Position numbers and translations under genes: made by a program
Notes under the pieces: generated by a model
What the model was told of the DNA's origin: nothing
The model's database searches: none
What the model saw: the letters and a program-made list of their open reading frames with translations, nothing else
Shown: positions 9,701 to 21,399 of the stretch, one piece after another
Layout of the letters: each line of letters starts with the position of its first letter
Numbering within the stretch: the first letter of the stretch is position 1
DNA from: Eurosta solidaginis
Taxonomy: Eukaryota > Arthropoda > Insecta > Diptera > Tephritidae
Assembly (NCBI RefSeq): GCF_040869045.1
Contig: NC_090319.1
Span: 341,538,302 to 341,602,301, forward strand
Direction: 5' to 3'
Length of the DNA stretch: 64,000 nt

Positions 9701-11515
9701 TAAGCTCCAATTAATGATGAATGATAAATTTCTTAGTAATAATTTCTACTTTTTCTTTTCTTTCTAAAAAATAACCATGCACGCGGAGTGCAAAATTTAA
9801 AAAAAAATATACCTCCAAAACTTCTTGCAATTGTTTGAAATTCCAATTAACCCAAGAACTATTGAGCAGAAAATGCTGGGGCCGACAATTACAAGCAGAA
9901 AGTGCTTAAAAAAATTCGATATTATCATAAGTATAATTTACTCGCCTGTTTCAATTGAACTTTCGACGAGGCTTTTTTAAAATTCCATTAATGAAAAAAA
10001 AAAGTATTAAATGAAATGAGTTTTCAGTGTACTAAAATTAAGAAACATAAAATCACTCTCCCAATATGTCGCTTATGCTTAAGGAAACAATCAAATAGCA
10101 CCTTCCCAAGCAAATACTATACGCAAGGGAAAGTGAAATAAAATTGAAATAAAATGCTGAGAAACGTTGACACACATGTTTGAACAACAATAACAACACA
10201 CCCATATCTTCACACGCACCAGCGCTTGTAACGCTTATACTTAGAAAGCTAAAGGAATAGAATGCTTATACCTCCACAATTCTTTTAAAGCCAAGTAAAA
10301 GCACTTTGAATAGCAAATAAGGTACACACACTCACACATGCAAGCAATTAAAAAAATAAAAAATAAGAAAAGGTAGTATTTTGCTAGTTGGTATATGAAC
10401 ACTTACCCGGCAAGTGAGAACAGCAACTTTCCACAACAACAGTAACAACAACTACAAAGTGTACAGCAACTGCGGCTGCTTATGTGGTTATTTAATCCGC
10501 GCACGTTTACCGGCAATATTTTACGACAAACACGACGATGCACGTTGAAACACGACAAAGGTAAAATGCAGCAGCAGGCCAATGCTAACTAAATGTGACA
10601 CAACTTTAGTGTCCTTCCGCGCCTGTGCGATGGTGATATTTACAGGAAACCAGAGATACAGTGGACGCTACTTGCAATGAACATTTGGGTTTTGGTAGTA
10701 ACTATGTTTGTAAATATGTTTGTAAGTATGTAATGTTCGGTATGCAAGACAGGTGCCGCTTGACATGTAAACCGAGGAATTTACGAGATCACTACAGCGC
10801 TGCGAGCTATAAAGCCTTGGAACAAAATAGCAATAGCACTTTGAAGATAAAATTGTGCAAAATATTTGTAGAAAATTTTAGTATTTTATTTGATATTTAT
10901 GTTTGTAAATCACTTAACTTTTTATATTTTCTGATACAAGACCACATTAAAAATGCAATATAAATGCATGCGACTATTTTAATGCATCAGAGTGAGATAA
11001 TGTAATGTAACGTAATTGCTTGTCACAGATACTTGTAGTTATCTGATTAGAAAAGGAAGTGGAAGGGGAGAAGGGTTTAAGTAAGTAGCAAAGAAATAGC
11101 AATGATATAGTTAAGCCAGCAAACTATTTTCTTTTTCTGGTAAAATAAGTTCGCAATTTGTATTTAATTACACCAACACTCAATTTATAAAAAGTGGTTT
11201 CCACATTTGACCAGACTCAGCCACCTTTTATCACCTTAAAATTTTTTATTTAACTTATAGGGGAAATTAAATAGCCGGGCTAGGATCATGTATCATTATT
11301 TATAAATTTTCTCTTTGCGACAAAATAATCACTTTGTTTTATTAAAAATCAACCAATTACACACAAACGCGTTCTTACCCCTGAAAAGACAGGAACTGGT
11401 GCGTATACGTAATTTTTTTTATGATAGTAGAACCGTCACAAATGTATATCGAGGAGCCTCGAGGCAGCTTCAGCGCAGATCATACGGCCATTGTAGTGTG
11501 AAATAACAAAAAATA
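9701..11515. other. Low-repeat stretch; possible minus-strand non-coding exon near 10407-10560
   Basis: No transposon signature or long ORF. On the minus strand the region ending at 10407 reads like a fly 5' leader (GTTGTTGTTACTGTTGTTG) and is followed by CCGG|GTAAGTG, a good splice donor at 10406-10401. Plus-strand CACACAC/CAACAA tracts lie nearby. This could be a first exon of a gene running out of the window, but no transcript evidence is available. Confidence 0.2.
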
Positions 11516-11517
11516 AT

Positions 11518-11714
11518 TATATACGGCGCGATAACCTCCAGAGAGATTTTAGGCCGAGCTTCTCGTCCGAAATGCGTTGTGCTCCTTTTTAAATCGGCGG
11601 GACAGGGTCTACTTGTTTTAGGTGACTACGAACGGCATATGCAAGGCAGACGAGTTTTCACTGGGAAGCTTTCCGTGGCAGAAATACACTCGGGTGCTTC
11701 TCAAATACTGCCAC
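11518..11714 (-). mobile_element. SINE-A, 5'-truncated
   Basis: Matches the 3' half of SINE-A on the minus strand: GGCAGTATTTGAGAAGC, GAAAGCTTCCCAGTG, GCCGTTCGTAG and the terminal ATCGCGCCG block. The tRNA-like head is missing. It abuts the family A fragment at about 11715. Confidence 0.7.
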
Positions 11715-12750
11715 TGTAGTATGGTATCAGCAAATAGTCAACGAACAAGTTACCTCATTCCGTAGCTGCGCTTCGAAGGTGCACTTAGAGTCAAAATAGA
11801 AGTTGTTGGTTGGCGCACGGGTGTCCAAATGGCAGACGAAGCAATAAACGTGTACACCGATGGTTTCAAAGAGATAGAAGGAGTGGTATACTGTGCTGAT
11901 TTGGAAATAAACAGATCACATCAGCTGCCAGATCACTGTAGTATTTTTCAGGTATAAGTCGCAGCCGTAACCAAAGTATTAGAAATACTGGAAGAAAGTA
12001 GCTCAAACTGCAGGGGCCTCAGCTTTTATACTGAAAATCAAGCGGCAATTAAGGGAATAATCTCTCATTGCACAGTATATGGAATTATGTTAGGGCGTAA
12101 GCAATTCCTTGAAAAAATTGGGATAGGGAGGAGCATACATCTATGTTGGGTCTCGAGCATATGGGAATAGATAGGAATGAACAAGCGAATAAGCTAGGTA
12201 AAAAGGGCGCATTGCTCCTAGCTTCTTCTATAAACACTTTAATCAGAATGCGCAAAATTAAAAGAAGATGAAAGTTGCATATGATTGACCGATCAGGAAA
12301 GGCGTAAAACCAAGTGCTAGGCTGCCAAGTGTCGAAGATCATGTGCAGGTCTTACAACTTCAGACTAAAAGACTTTCTCTTATTGATATTACAGAAAAAT
12401 TTCAAAGTTACAAAGACATGTTTCTGCATTTCACTTCTTCATCTGCTAGCTTCTCGGGAGGTGAGTATTGAACTGGAATCTCCAACATTCATACCAGTGT
12501 AACGGCAAGAGGTCTTTAACCACTCAGCCCAATGAATTCCCCGCTGCTTGCTTTGCAATTGGTCTCTAAGTATTGCCTTTGTTGGTATTCCAACAAAGAC
12601 CAATTTCAAAAGAAGCTTGGTCAATGATAGCAGTTATAGGAATTGCGGGTTTGAGGAGAAAACGATCAAGCACGTTTTGTGCTCATGGCCTGCGCTCGCC
12701 AAGCTAAGGAACTGCAAGTGGCATTGGTCTTTAAAAGCTTCAAGGTAATT
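11715..12750 (+). pseudogene. Non-LTR retrotransposon family A: RNase H and C-terminal remnant
   Basis: Plus-strand translation gives VYTDGFKE, CADLEINRSHQLPDHCSIFQ, SFYTENQAAIKGII and IGIGRSIHLCWV, collinear with the well-preserved RNase H domain at 52.4-52.9 kb (LYTDGSK ... DYCSVFQAE ... YIDSEAAIKAI). Past about 12400 the copy is interrupted by SINE-B, then resumes near 12600 as NCGFEEKTIKHVLCSWPAL, the family's Cys-Cys-His-Cys C-terminal motif with one Cys lost. A stop follows FQ and several frameshifts exist. RNase H-bearing non-LTR elements of this kind fall in I/LOA/R1-related clades; I do not assign one. Confidence 0.7.
12400..12590 (-). mobile_element. SINE-B: tRNA-like SINE
   Basis: The minus strand contains AGAGACCAATTGCAAAGC then GGCTGAGTGGTTAAAGACC (A box-like, serine/leucine-tRNA style) and, about 40 bases on, GGAGATTCCAGTTCAATAC (degenerate B box). 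The same block order occurs on the plus strand at 55013-55130, showing a dispersed family. It interrupts the family A sequence. A perfect stem TTTGTTGG/CCAACAAA (12578-12597) sits at its upstream edge. The 3' boundary is approximate. Confidence 0.6.
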
Positions 12751-13079
12751 GCCGTTAATGACCATTTTTAGTAAAGTGTGAACAAAATGATATTTAGGGG
12801 TTATTTTGAGGTGAAAATGTTCTACAAAGCTGATTTAAAAAGTGCAAAGATTGCCTTTTTCTATTGTCGCTGAAGCTTCGAAACCTTACCATTTCTTTTC
12901 AAAATAGCTATATGTTTTTTAACAAATCCGTACTACCAAAAAATACGGGTAAAGGTGCGGTAACGTAACATCATTTTTATATTATTTGGTATAAAGAAAT
13001 GAGGGTTACGTGCATACACACTTCAATGTAAAGCTTATATAACCAAGTAAAAAAAAATTGATAAAATTAGAGTTTGAGA

Positions 13080-13560
13080 AATTTATGCTCGGAAGGCACT
13101 TGGAGCTTTAAATTGTATATGGGGTATTCCATAGCGAGGGTAGGACATTTTGACTCAAACTTTAAGTAACTTTCTTCTAATTTTTCTATAAATTGATATT
13201 TTATAGACAACTAGAAGACCCGGCAGACGTTGTCCTGCCCTAAATTTGGTCTATCTGCATATATTTTAATAAGCTTTTTCCGTCTGACTCTGCCTATCCC
13301 TCTGTACTTTTCCTAATCCTTTTATTCACTCCTCTCTTCGTCTTTTTCACTTCATCTATCTCCATCTTTGTCTCATTCTATCTCTTTCTCAATCTCCTTC
13401 TCTCTTTTCTCTTCTCTCAATTTCTTCTCATTCTTCTGCATCTCTTATTGCCTGTCCCAGAGGGTGGTATGTATTTTATTCCAGTCCCAGTCCCACTCCG
13501 AGTCTCAGTCCCTGTCCCACTCCGAGTCTCAGTCCCAGTTCGTCTATGGATAATATATTA
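13080..13560 (+). repeat. Dispersed repeat with GACCCGGCAGACGTTGT head and polypyrimidine tract
   Basis: GACAACTAGAAGACCCGGCA at about 13206 is followed by CT-rich sequence (13265-13440) and a minisatellite of CCCACTCCGAGTCTCAGTCC-type units (about 13484-13545). A reversed copy with the same order (AG-rich tract then the complement of GACCCGGCAGATGTTGT) lies at 35690-35990, so the association of head and polypyrimidine tract is a property of the family. Superfamily unknown. Confidence 0.5.
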
Positions 13561-14710
13561 CTCTGTACTAAAGCACTAATCAACAGCTTTCATTTGATAT
13601 CCAGATTGTATAAACACTGTCTACGCATTCACTGGCCCACGTTTTGGCCTATATCTCGAGACCCTAGTCACCCAGGGGTATGAAGATTACAACTAAAGAC
13701 TCTAATGCCATATTACCTCTAAATCGCGGGCCCCCTCACAAACCCCGCCCCCACCCTCTCGGCGGGCCTGGTGATATGCTATACTTGATATCATTCGCTA
13801 TAATATTTTTTATTGATAAGCAGGTTGTTTAATTAAACACCAAACAATTACACGGAAGTATATCCGTACCACCTGAAAATATGAGTGCCACTGCGTATAC
13901 GTAACATTTTATTATTACGTATAAACAAATTAAAAAATTTCCAATAAAATAATATTGCGACTATAAACTGAGATATAACCTATCCTATCTCTCAAGTTAG
14001 AACAAACTACACACGGGGTGTAGAACAAACTAAAAATTCGTTGAGTTGTTTAGGAGTCCATCGCGCCCAAAAATGTTGTGACATGTGCTTTTTTATATTA
14101 AGATTTATAACCATAAATGAGTATTTACTTTTCCTAGGGCCTTCGGAAAGTTGAGCCTGATTTTCAAGACATCTGTACCAGAAAGCATTAAAAATTGGTT
14201 TTCTGCTGTGTTCACTACGCTCTTTCGACAAAGACTTATTTTTATTACAAAACATCATATAAAAAATTCTAAAGTGCATATATTGTCTTAAAAATTTTAT
14301 TTAACTATTGGAGGAAGTTTTATTTGCGATTTGAAATATTATTGTTAAGCTGTATTAGGTTTGCGAGACTTTCCATATACAAAATATCTGCACAAATTTG
14401 AAATCTACTTTTAGGAAAGATTAAACTGCATTGGAGGTGTAAATACTTGTGCTTGCACACGGTATAAGAAAATGTTCAATGAAGATGAGTTTTTGTGCCA
14501 AAATTGCGTATTGAATTCGCCCCAAAAATGTTATTATCGTAACTTTACGCAAGAATATATCAAAACTGGAAATAAATAAAAAACCTGATTCCATACTCCG
14601 ATTTAGCGCACATTCCCTGGGTCTGGACTCTTAAAAATTTTGTCGGCCTGTTATTATACAACTGGTGTTTTTAAGATTCCTGTTAAAAGTTTACAGAGAA
14701 TTATGAAGGT
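13561..14710. other. Non-coding stretch, no family recognised
   Basis: Contains a TTTCATTTGATATCC / CACTGGCCCACGTTTTGGCC stretch (about 13590-13660) faintly resembling the 130-bp satellite unit at 58-61 kb, a GGGCCCCCTCACAAACCCCG GC-rich patch near 13730, and otherwise AT-rich sequence. No gene. Confidence 0.35.
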
Positions 14711-15161
14711 AAGGTTCGGTTTTTCAATACAAGTTCAACTAAGTTTGTCAGTTAAACCACCCTAAAACAGTTCCCTTAAACTGAAGTTTAAGCTGAAATT
14801 AAGCTGCCGATCTGGCAGGGTTGAACTCTAGTAAACAAGCAAAAAACGCTGTAACTCAAGTTGGGAAAAAAAAAACAGTTCTCAACTTGTACTCAACTTG
14901 TACTCTAATTGGATTCAATTGTGAGATTCTGTATAAATTATTTTAATTTATAACGTTTCATTAATGCTACAAACAACTTATTTATTTCTCACAATAAATA
15001 AATGGCTTTAAAAGTGTCACCTTTACAAAAAATCCTACCCCAAAGGCGGCCTTAAATTGTAGCTGAAAATTTTTCGTAAGTTTAACTTTAGTTTAAGCTT
15101 GACTAAAGTCAAGCAAATTTATTTTAAGCTTAGCTTAACCAACTACTGAAAAACTTGCCTC
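14711..15161. mobile_element. MITE with GGTTTTTCAGT-type terminal repeats, copy 1
   Basis: The left end GGTTCGGTTTTTCAATACAA and the right end (complement reads GAGGCAAGTTTTTCAGTAG) are inverted versions of a family terminus; subterminal AAGTTTAAGCT motifs recur on both sides. The interior holds AGTTCTCAACTTGTACTC, found inverted in the neighbouring copy at 15354. About 450 bp, non-coding. Confidence 0.6.
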
Positions 15162-16019
15162 AGGACGATCAAATTTGTCTCTCCTCTAAAAGTATGCAGT
15201 ACTTATATATTTTATTTCATTTATATGCAATTTATTTACTTCGTAAATGGTTGCTTTCTGGGAAAGTATTAAAGTTTTTCCTTTCCATTGCCCCTTTTGT
15301 AAAATTTGCAAAAATATTATCACTATATTCTTTCTAATTAAATTTTTTGTTTAGGCCCGGTTTTTCAGTAGTTTATTGAGCTAAGCTTAAACTAAGTTTA
15401 CTTAAACTATAGCCAAATTTAATTTCCAGTTAAACTACAGAACAATTTTTTAGTCACAGTTTAACGCCGTCTTTGTGATGAACTTTTTTGTACGGCAAAA
15501 TTGGTATTTTATTATCTCAAGATACTGGCTTCTTTTACAAAACAAACATGGAAAAAATATTTCTCTAACCATTAGGCATAAAAGTATGTCTAGTTCTGGT
15601 GTTGATATCTCCAGTTGATATCCAAAATTTGATATATTGTTGAGGTGTAGTTGAAAAAAAAAATCTTCTGGAAGGTGGTACCACCGAGGCCAACAGCTGT
15701 CTATTTTGACAGATAAAACCCTGGTTAGTAGCACAGTAATAAAGCGTTGTAAATAAGAAATAAATTAAATACTTTTTACTCTATTTTCTTGAAAATACTG
15801 TAGCATCTTACATTTGAGTCCAATTCGGGAACCTCACTTGAGTACAAGTTGGAAACAAATTTTTTTTTTTTTTTTTCAAACTAAGCAAAAGCATTTTTCT
15901 TTTATAACAAATTCCACTTTTTGCTGATAGCGCTATGATTCCTAAATTGGGTCATTGTTTCGAAACAACTCTTGATATTTTAGAAGCATTGCAAACAAAC
16001 GCAAATAACTGATTGATTA

Positions 16020-16430
16020 ACTAGAGTCTTCAACTGACACTAGGGAGCTCGGAGCGGGCGTGCATGCTTGCGTTAACCGGGCTTAGTCACTCGGGAGGTC
16101 GGGGTTCTTCTGCGATCCACCCTAGTATGAGCACCTATATATAACCACAATATTTCATGCACTACGCGGAACTAAACCGCCTAAAGACAAAGAGTCAGAA
16201 TAAAAAGCAAACAGCGCACAGCCCGTTTTCGTTATTTGCTGTACTAACTAGCATAGTAGAAACGGACGGACTTCTTACAGCAGTGAAATGAAAAAAAACT
16301 AAAGTGAAAGTCGTAACACACAACAAAAATAGAACTATGCCGAAAGAAAGGTGTGCATCAACCAAAACAAGTAAGGACGGCACGGCCGAAGACTTCAAGC
16401 CTTTCATGAATGGGGCTGAACAATAATCTT
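16020..16430 (+). other. Possible retroelement leader with a 29-codon ORF
   Basis: This GC-richer block differs from its AT-rich surroundings. It has TATATATAA near 16135, then a leader-like stretch, then ATG at about 16336 beginning MPKERCASTKTSKDG and ending after about 29 codons (MNGAEQ stop). The layout resembles a retrotransposon 5' end with the first codons of a gag-like ORF cut off by another insertion. No homologue is recognised, so it could equally be host sequence. Confidence 0.25.
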
Positions 16431-16529
16431 ATCCCATTCGTAATCTCCAAATAATGCGCTGTATAATGTAAGGAATATACAGTGAACACATGTACATACC
16501 TAAACGATTTTAAGATAAATATAAAAAAA

Positions 16530-17110
16530 ATGGAAAAAAACCCCCTTATCTGAACGATCAGTTGTATGGGATATATTATATATAGCTCCGATCGAAATGA
16601 CTTTTACAGGAAATCTATGATATATTAGAATATATATCACCAAGTTTCACGTTTTTATATAGGAAACTAAGGGATCGGTTGTATAGGATATAACTATATA
16701 TGGCTTCGATCAAAGGGATTTTTTCAGGATATCTTCTATGATATATTAGAATATATATCACTGAGTTTCACGTTTATACTTTCTAAATTGCGCTAGGAAT
16801 GACCAAAATCGTCTTATCTGAACGATCGGTTGTATGGGAGATATATGTTATAATGGTCCGATCCTACCTGAAACGACAAATGTCTAATATAATACAAAAA
16901 TACATCCTTGTGCCAAATTTCAATGAGATATCTCAAATTTTGTGGGACTAGTTTGCGTTCAAACAGACAGACGGACGGACAGACGGACATGGCTATATCA
17001 ACTCAGTTCGTCGCCTTGATCAATTCGGTATAGTTAATGGTGAGTTTATCTTCTATATTTCTCAACGTTACAAACATCGGACCAAAGTTAGAATACCATT
17101 TCATGTTCAT
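16530..17110 (+). mobile_element. Mini-me-like (Helentron-related) repeat with internal ~120-bp duplications
   Basis: Units containing GATCGGTTGTATGGGATATA, CTATGATATATTAGAATATA and AGTTTCACGTTT repeat at about 16555, 16673 and (partially) 16820. They are followed by ATGGTCCGAT and the tract GACAGACGGACGGACAGACG then GACATGGCTATATCAACTCA at 16965-17010. The TA-rich plus GTCY proto-microsatellite arrangement is the described signature of dipteran mini-me elements. Non-coding. Confidence 0.65.
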
Positions 17111-17344
17111 GAAAGGTATAAAAATGTATACATCAGCGTGTGGAGGAGATAGGTGTCATTATTCCTCTGAATGTATTCACAATCCCAACTCTACTTTGTA
17201 TTGAGAGTGTCTGGCAACTCTCCCATACTGTTTGTCAGACCGACCGCTTAAACTCATCTTAAACTTCAGTTAAACTAGACTGGAAAACTGCAAAATATAT
17301 TTTGCTGACAAACTGAGCTGAACTTGAACTGAAAAACCAGGCCC

Positions 17345-18170
17345 TAGTTATATATGGCTTATATCCACCCCTAAAATTATGCAAGATTTTTTTTCGTTTG
17401 AATGCGGTAAGCGATTTCAAAGTTTTTTGTTTTCTTTTTTTTTTTTTTTTTTTTGCAGGGAGAACTAAATATTTTGTCGACGTCTTGCATATTGCTAATT
17501 CTGATTAAAGAAAACTGCTGAAGCACTGCAAAGTCTATTTTCAGGAGGTTTTTTGGTAGTGTTCAAATCAAAATGCATGTTTTCAAATAAATTTTTTGAA
17601 GTTCATTTTAATACAAAAGCATTATACCTTGTTATACATTAACGTCCGTAAAATTTCGCCTAAATGTATGCCATGGCTTATTCCTTTACTTTTATTCGTA
17701 CGTATGTACGTGTCCTATAACTGCGAAAAATCGTGCGATCCATCCCTACACAGAGTGTTTTGATATTGATCTATACTTTCTACATTTGGGGTATAATTGA
17801 TCTACCTTAGTCCGTTTAGATTACAGTTGGGATTAGTCAGTTCGAAATTTATACAGCCAGTTTTAAGAAATAGTAAAAAAACGGCAATGAAAAGATCAAA
17901 TAAAAAAATGGAATTTAAATGGAAACCCTAGAAAATATTTGAGCTAACATAGTCGGGTATTCGTTATTCCTAAGAGTCTATCTCCTAAATATATACCAAG
18001 TATAGCTTCATTAATTTTAGCAGAGGTTTAAGCTTATACAAAAAAATTTTGTGTGCTCTTAAGTGGGTTGAATGTTTTTCGAAATATTTTTAAGGAAGAA
18101 TTTTTTGAGCAGAGGTTTAATTAATATTTAAGCTGCTGATAACGTGCAAGAAGTAAAGAATTCCTTTCAG
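17345..18170. other. AT-rich non-coding stretch
   Basis: Poly-T (17435-17456) and no recognised repeat, RNA or coding signal. Confidence 0.35.
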
Positions 18171-18523
18171 CGCCTAAAAGTATGCTCTCAATAACGGTTT
18201 TAATATAACAAAATCAAACACAAATTGCAGCTCACGTTTCTTGGGTAGTTAATATATCCCTTTTCCCTTCCTTCTCTTACAACAGTTTTACCCTGATGAC
18301 TTCAAGCTTCGCTTAAATGTATGCCATTTTTTATGCACTCGCACTATGTAGCTTTTCTGTGTCACATCTAACAACGTAAACATCTTGCAAGTGAATATTC
18401 AACACATTTTATTCCTCTACAAGTACAAGTACAAGTAGTTGAATTCTACTCAACGCCTAAAAGTATGCTCTCAATATCGGTTTTAATATAACAAAATCAA
18501 ACACAAATTGCAGAACACGTTTC
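18171..18523 (+). repeat. Direct repeat pair of about 70 bp, 283 bp apart
   Basis: CGCCTAAAAGTATGCTCTCA at 18171 recurs at 18454, and the match continues through GGTTTTAATATAACAAAATC and CACAAATTGCAG with two or three differences. The flanking GAATTC-containing bases are also similar. This is a local duplication of unknown origin; no coding content. Confidence 0.7.
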
Positions 18524-18529
18524 TACATG

Positions 18530-20300
18530 TACATATATTCAGAGATCCACCCTTCTCCCACAAATTGTTGCTATCTTCAACATAGACGCTCGCACTTACA
18601 CATGCAGACGTGTAGCCACTACACTGCAAGCTAAATGATATTTTTAAGTATTCATGTCGCAGCTGCTGGAAGTTGATTTGTTGTTGTGGCAATTAATAAG
18701 CGCACAGCACACGCGATATCATAAACGTGGAACAAATTTTTTTTTTTTTTTTTTTTTTTTGAAAATGTATTCACATTAGATTTAACTAATTGCACATATG
18801 GCACTATCTTAATATTGAAAACCGGTTCGCTTTTAGTATCACGATTTATGCATTACGTTTAAGCCAACTGCGCTCACTGACCTTTCTTAAGAAATCATGT
18901 TGTGTTTTGCAAAATGCATGCACGCACAAACAACAGCACACTTTAGTCAGCTTAATAAGCCGTTTCTTATTTTACTTTGTTATTACTCCGCGTAATTCTT
19001 TTTATAAATTTTAATATAACACCCGAAAATTCAAGTAATTTAGATCAAAAATACTATAAACACTACGAAATATCCATTTTGCACGAATGCAATGATAGAC
19101 GAGCGCGTGAATTGTGTTTATACGATATTATGACGAAAATACCAACAGACCGAACCGAACCGCACAAAAGATCCTTTGAGACTAACTAATAAATGCAGGG
19201 ACAAACAGAGCATTGCACACAACACTGATTGTGTATTTGTACGTTTCATTTTCACTTTTATGGTTGGCAAATGGGAACAGCACCAATTCTGTGAGTAAGC
19301 AAATAATATAATAAACAAAATACAAAAAAACCACAAGCAAGAGAAGTAGAAGCTGTGGCGACAGCGACTGTAGTAGCAGCAGCGACAAGTGAAGTAACAA
19401 AGTCAACAACAACAACAACAGATAAAATAAACGCAAAAGCACTCTCAAACTCCAACAACTACATCTACGCAGCATCAGTTGCAACTTTAGCAGTGCAGTT
19501 TACGTAACATCAGCAGCACTGGCTCAACACCCGAGCAGCATGATGATTCGTCGTTTGGAATTTGTAATCAAAACGAGTAAAGCAAAACACAAACAAACTT
19601 TAAACTCTTACACTAACACAGTGACTAAGCGATGCTGGGCATTTCAAGTTGACGATGACTTTTAATGTAATTTTTGCAAAAATTAACTTCGTATTCACTT
19701 ACAGTTAAAGAGTACGTGCGTCTAATACGAGGATTTAGCACTCGTGCGTTATAAAGCAGGCATGGCGTCGTAAAGTCGCGCTGTCGTCGGTAACATCGTG
19801 TGAGTGCCGGATGCTGACGCTATACTTGTTGTTGTGCCAAACTCGTAAAGCCTCTAACCGTATGTAAGTGAGCGTAATTTTTGTTAGCGCGTTTTCTCAC
19901 TGACTTTCACTTCCGTTTTGGGTCGCAACGCTCTCTGAGTAGTGAATAGAAGACGAAATGGAAATAAAACATTGTTCTTACTTATTATTATTATTTTTAT
20001 TATATTATTTATACTTTAACTTTTTTTTTTGCTTGAATTTAAGTCATTTTTTATTTTCATATCTCTTCTCAAATCAATGCAATGCAACTGGCTAATAAAT
20101 TAATAAATGTTTTGGCTATATTGTTTATTTACTACATCTAAATTTGATATAAATAATAATAGTGTGGCAATTTATAGCAAACACTAAATGAGATTTTAAG
20201 CATCGATATTGTTTATTAAGCTTTTGTGAGCTGCATACCTCAATTGCTTTTGGGTTATTTGCTTTCATATACGTATTAAATTTTCGTAGGTATTAACTTC
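18530..20300. other. Low-repeat region with promoter- and leader-like sequence
   Basis: Poly-T at 18738-18760, CAACAACAACAACAACAG near 19402, and no transposon hallmark. The plus strand has AATTCT|GTGAGTAAGC (about 19287), a good splice donor, and TATAAAG at about 19751 upstream of GC-richer sequence. The minus strand reads like a fly leader (TTGTTGTTGTTGTTGAC). A non-coding first exon or promoter of an off-window gene is possible; orientation is undecided. Confidence 0.2.
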
Positions 20301-20946
20301 AATTGCGTTGACGGTAGCTTTAGACAAATCTATATAGATAAAACTGTGTTTGTGTTTCTGTGATCCCTACGGAAACGTATTTCCTACACTTCAACCATCA
20401 CCAAATTTTGGTTATAGGTTCCTCCGATCAAGACGAAGGTTTTTCATATTTCAGAACTAAGAATTTTAAATTTAACCTTTTTTTTTCAATTTCGCGTGCG
20501 CCTCTGGGTGGCGCGACAAATTTTGTATGTCAGCAAAAGTTACTCATACGCCATGTAAGTACTTAAGTGCAGAACTTTTGTTTGGTAATAGCAGTGAATT
20601 CACAGAAAGTTAAAGCGATTGCATTGTGTGATTTAAAAGTTTTTATTAAATCTAAGCATTTCATTGTAAAAACAGCTGTCTATATGAGATGATAGACAAC
20701 AATTGGGAAGCTAAAACATTTTGATTAAGTTATGAGATTTTGAGTATGAATTGTGTGTGACAAAATAAAATTTGAAAAATAAAGCAAATAATGATAAATT
20801 AGAGGAGTGAGGGATCTGAGAAAAAAGAAGGAAAGAGGTAGAGGGTGTAAAAAAAAGAACAGGGAGAGATAAGGATATTATAAAGCGTAAGAATGCGCAA
20901 AATTGGGAGATGCACCTTCTTATTTATATTAGTATCTGCCCAACCC

Positions 20947-21306
20947 GGCAGCCACCATAGTGTGAGGGTAGCGTGATCCGCCTACCACACCGTATGCCCT
21001 GGATTCACGCCCCTGGCAAAGCAACATCAAAATTTTAGAAATAAGGTTTTTCAATTAGAAGAAAATATTTCTAAGCAGGGTAGCCCCTCGGCAATATTTG
21101 GCAAGCGCTCCGGTTGTATTAGTGCCATGAAAAGCTCTCAGTGAAAACTCATCTGCCTTGCAGATGCCGTTCGGAGTCGGCATAAAACATGTAGGTCCCG
21201 TCCTGCCAATTCGTAGGTAAAATCAAGAGGAGCACGATGCAAATTGGAAGAGAAGCTCCGCCTTGTATCTCTTCGGAGGTTGTCGCGCCTTATATTTATT
21301 TTATTC
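20947..21306 (+). mobile_element. SINE-A, complete, 14-bp target duplication
   Basis: Flanked by TATCTGCCCAACCC at 20933-20946 and 21307-21320, a perfect 14-bp duplication. Head GCAGCCACCATAGTGTGAGG with A box-like GAGGGTAGCGTGATCC and B box-like GGATTCACGCCCC, body with GAAAAGCTCTCAGTG and GATGCCGTTCGGAGTCGGC, tail TATATTTATTTTATTC. This copy defines SINE-A as about 360 bp, tRNA-headed, with an (ATTT)n-type tail. Confidence 0.88.
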
Positions 21307-21399
21307 TATCTGCCCAACCCGAGCAGCGCCGGATATCCAGCTGGTTAGCTATGATAGAAGCCTTGTTTTTGCTTGGGTTATGTAATGCACTGCTGGTGC

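Larger units (their letters stand above)
15354..17344. mobile_element. MITE family copy 2, expanded by insertions
   Basis: Starts GGCCCGGTTTTTCAGTAG and ends with the inverted AACTGAAAAACCAGGCCC at 17344. The first 520 bp is homologous, inverted, to copy 1 (shared AACTTGTACTCAAG near 15837-15853). The remainder includes a poly-T run, an unidentified GC-richer segment (16020-16430) and a mini-me-like repeat (16530-17110), presumably later insertions. Confidence 0.5.

Noticed and set aside
13368..13553. Plus-strand Ser-rich frame of 61 codons
   Set aside because: Translation of a polypyrimidine tract and minisatellite; low complexity only.
19182..19484. Minus-strand Leu-rich frame of 100 codons
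   Set aside because: It is generated by CAG/CAA/GCAGCA repeats; the alternative frame there is equally open and neither has homology.
20950..21020. Functional tRNA gene (glycine-like)
   Set aside because: It is the head of SINE-A, with mismatched stems, followed by the SINE body and tail and flanked by target duplications.
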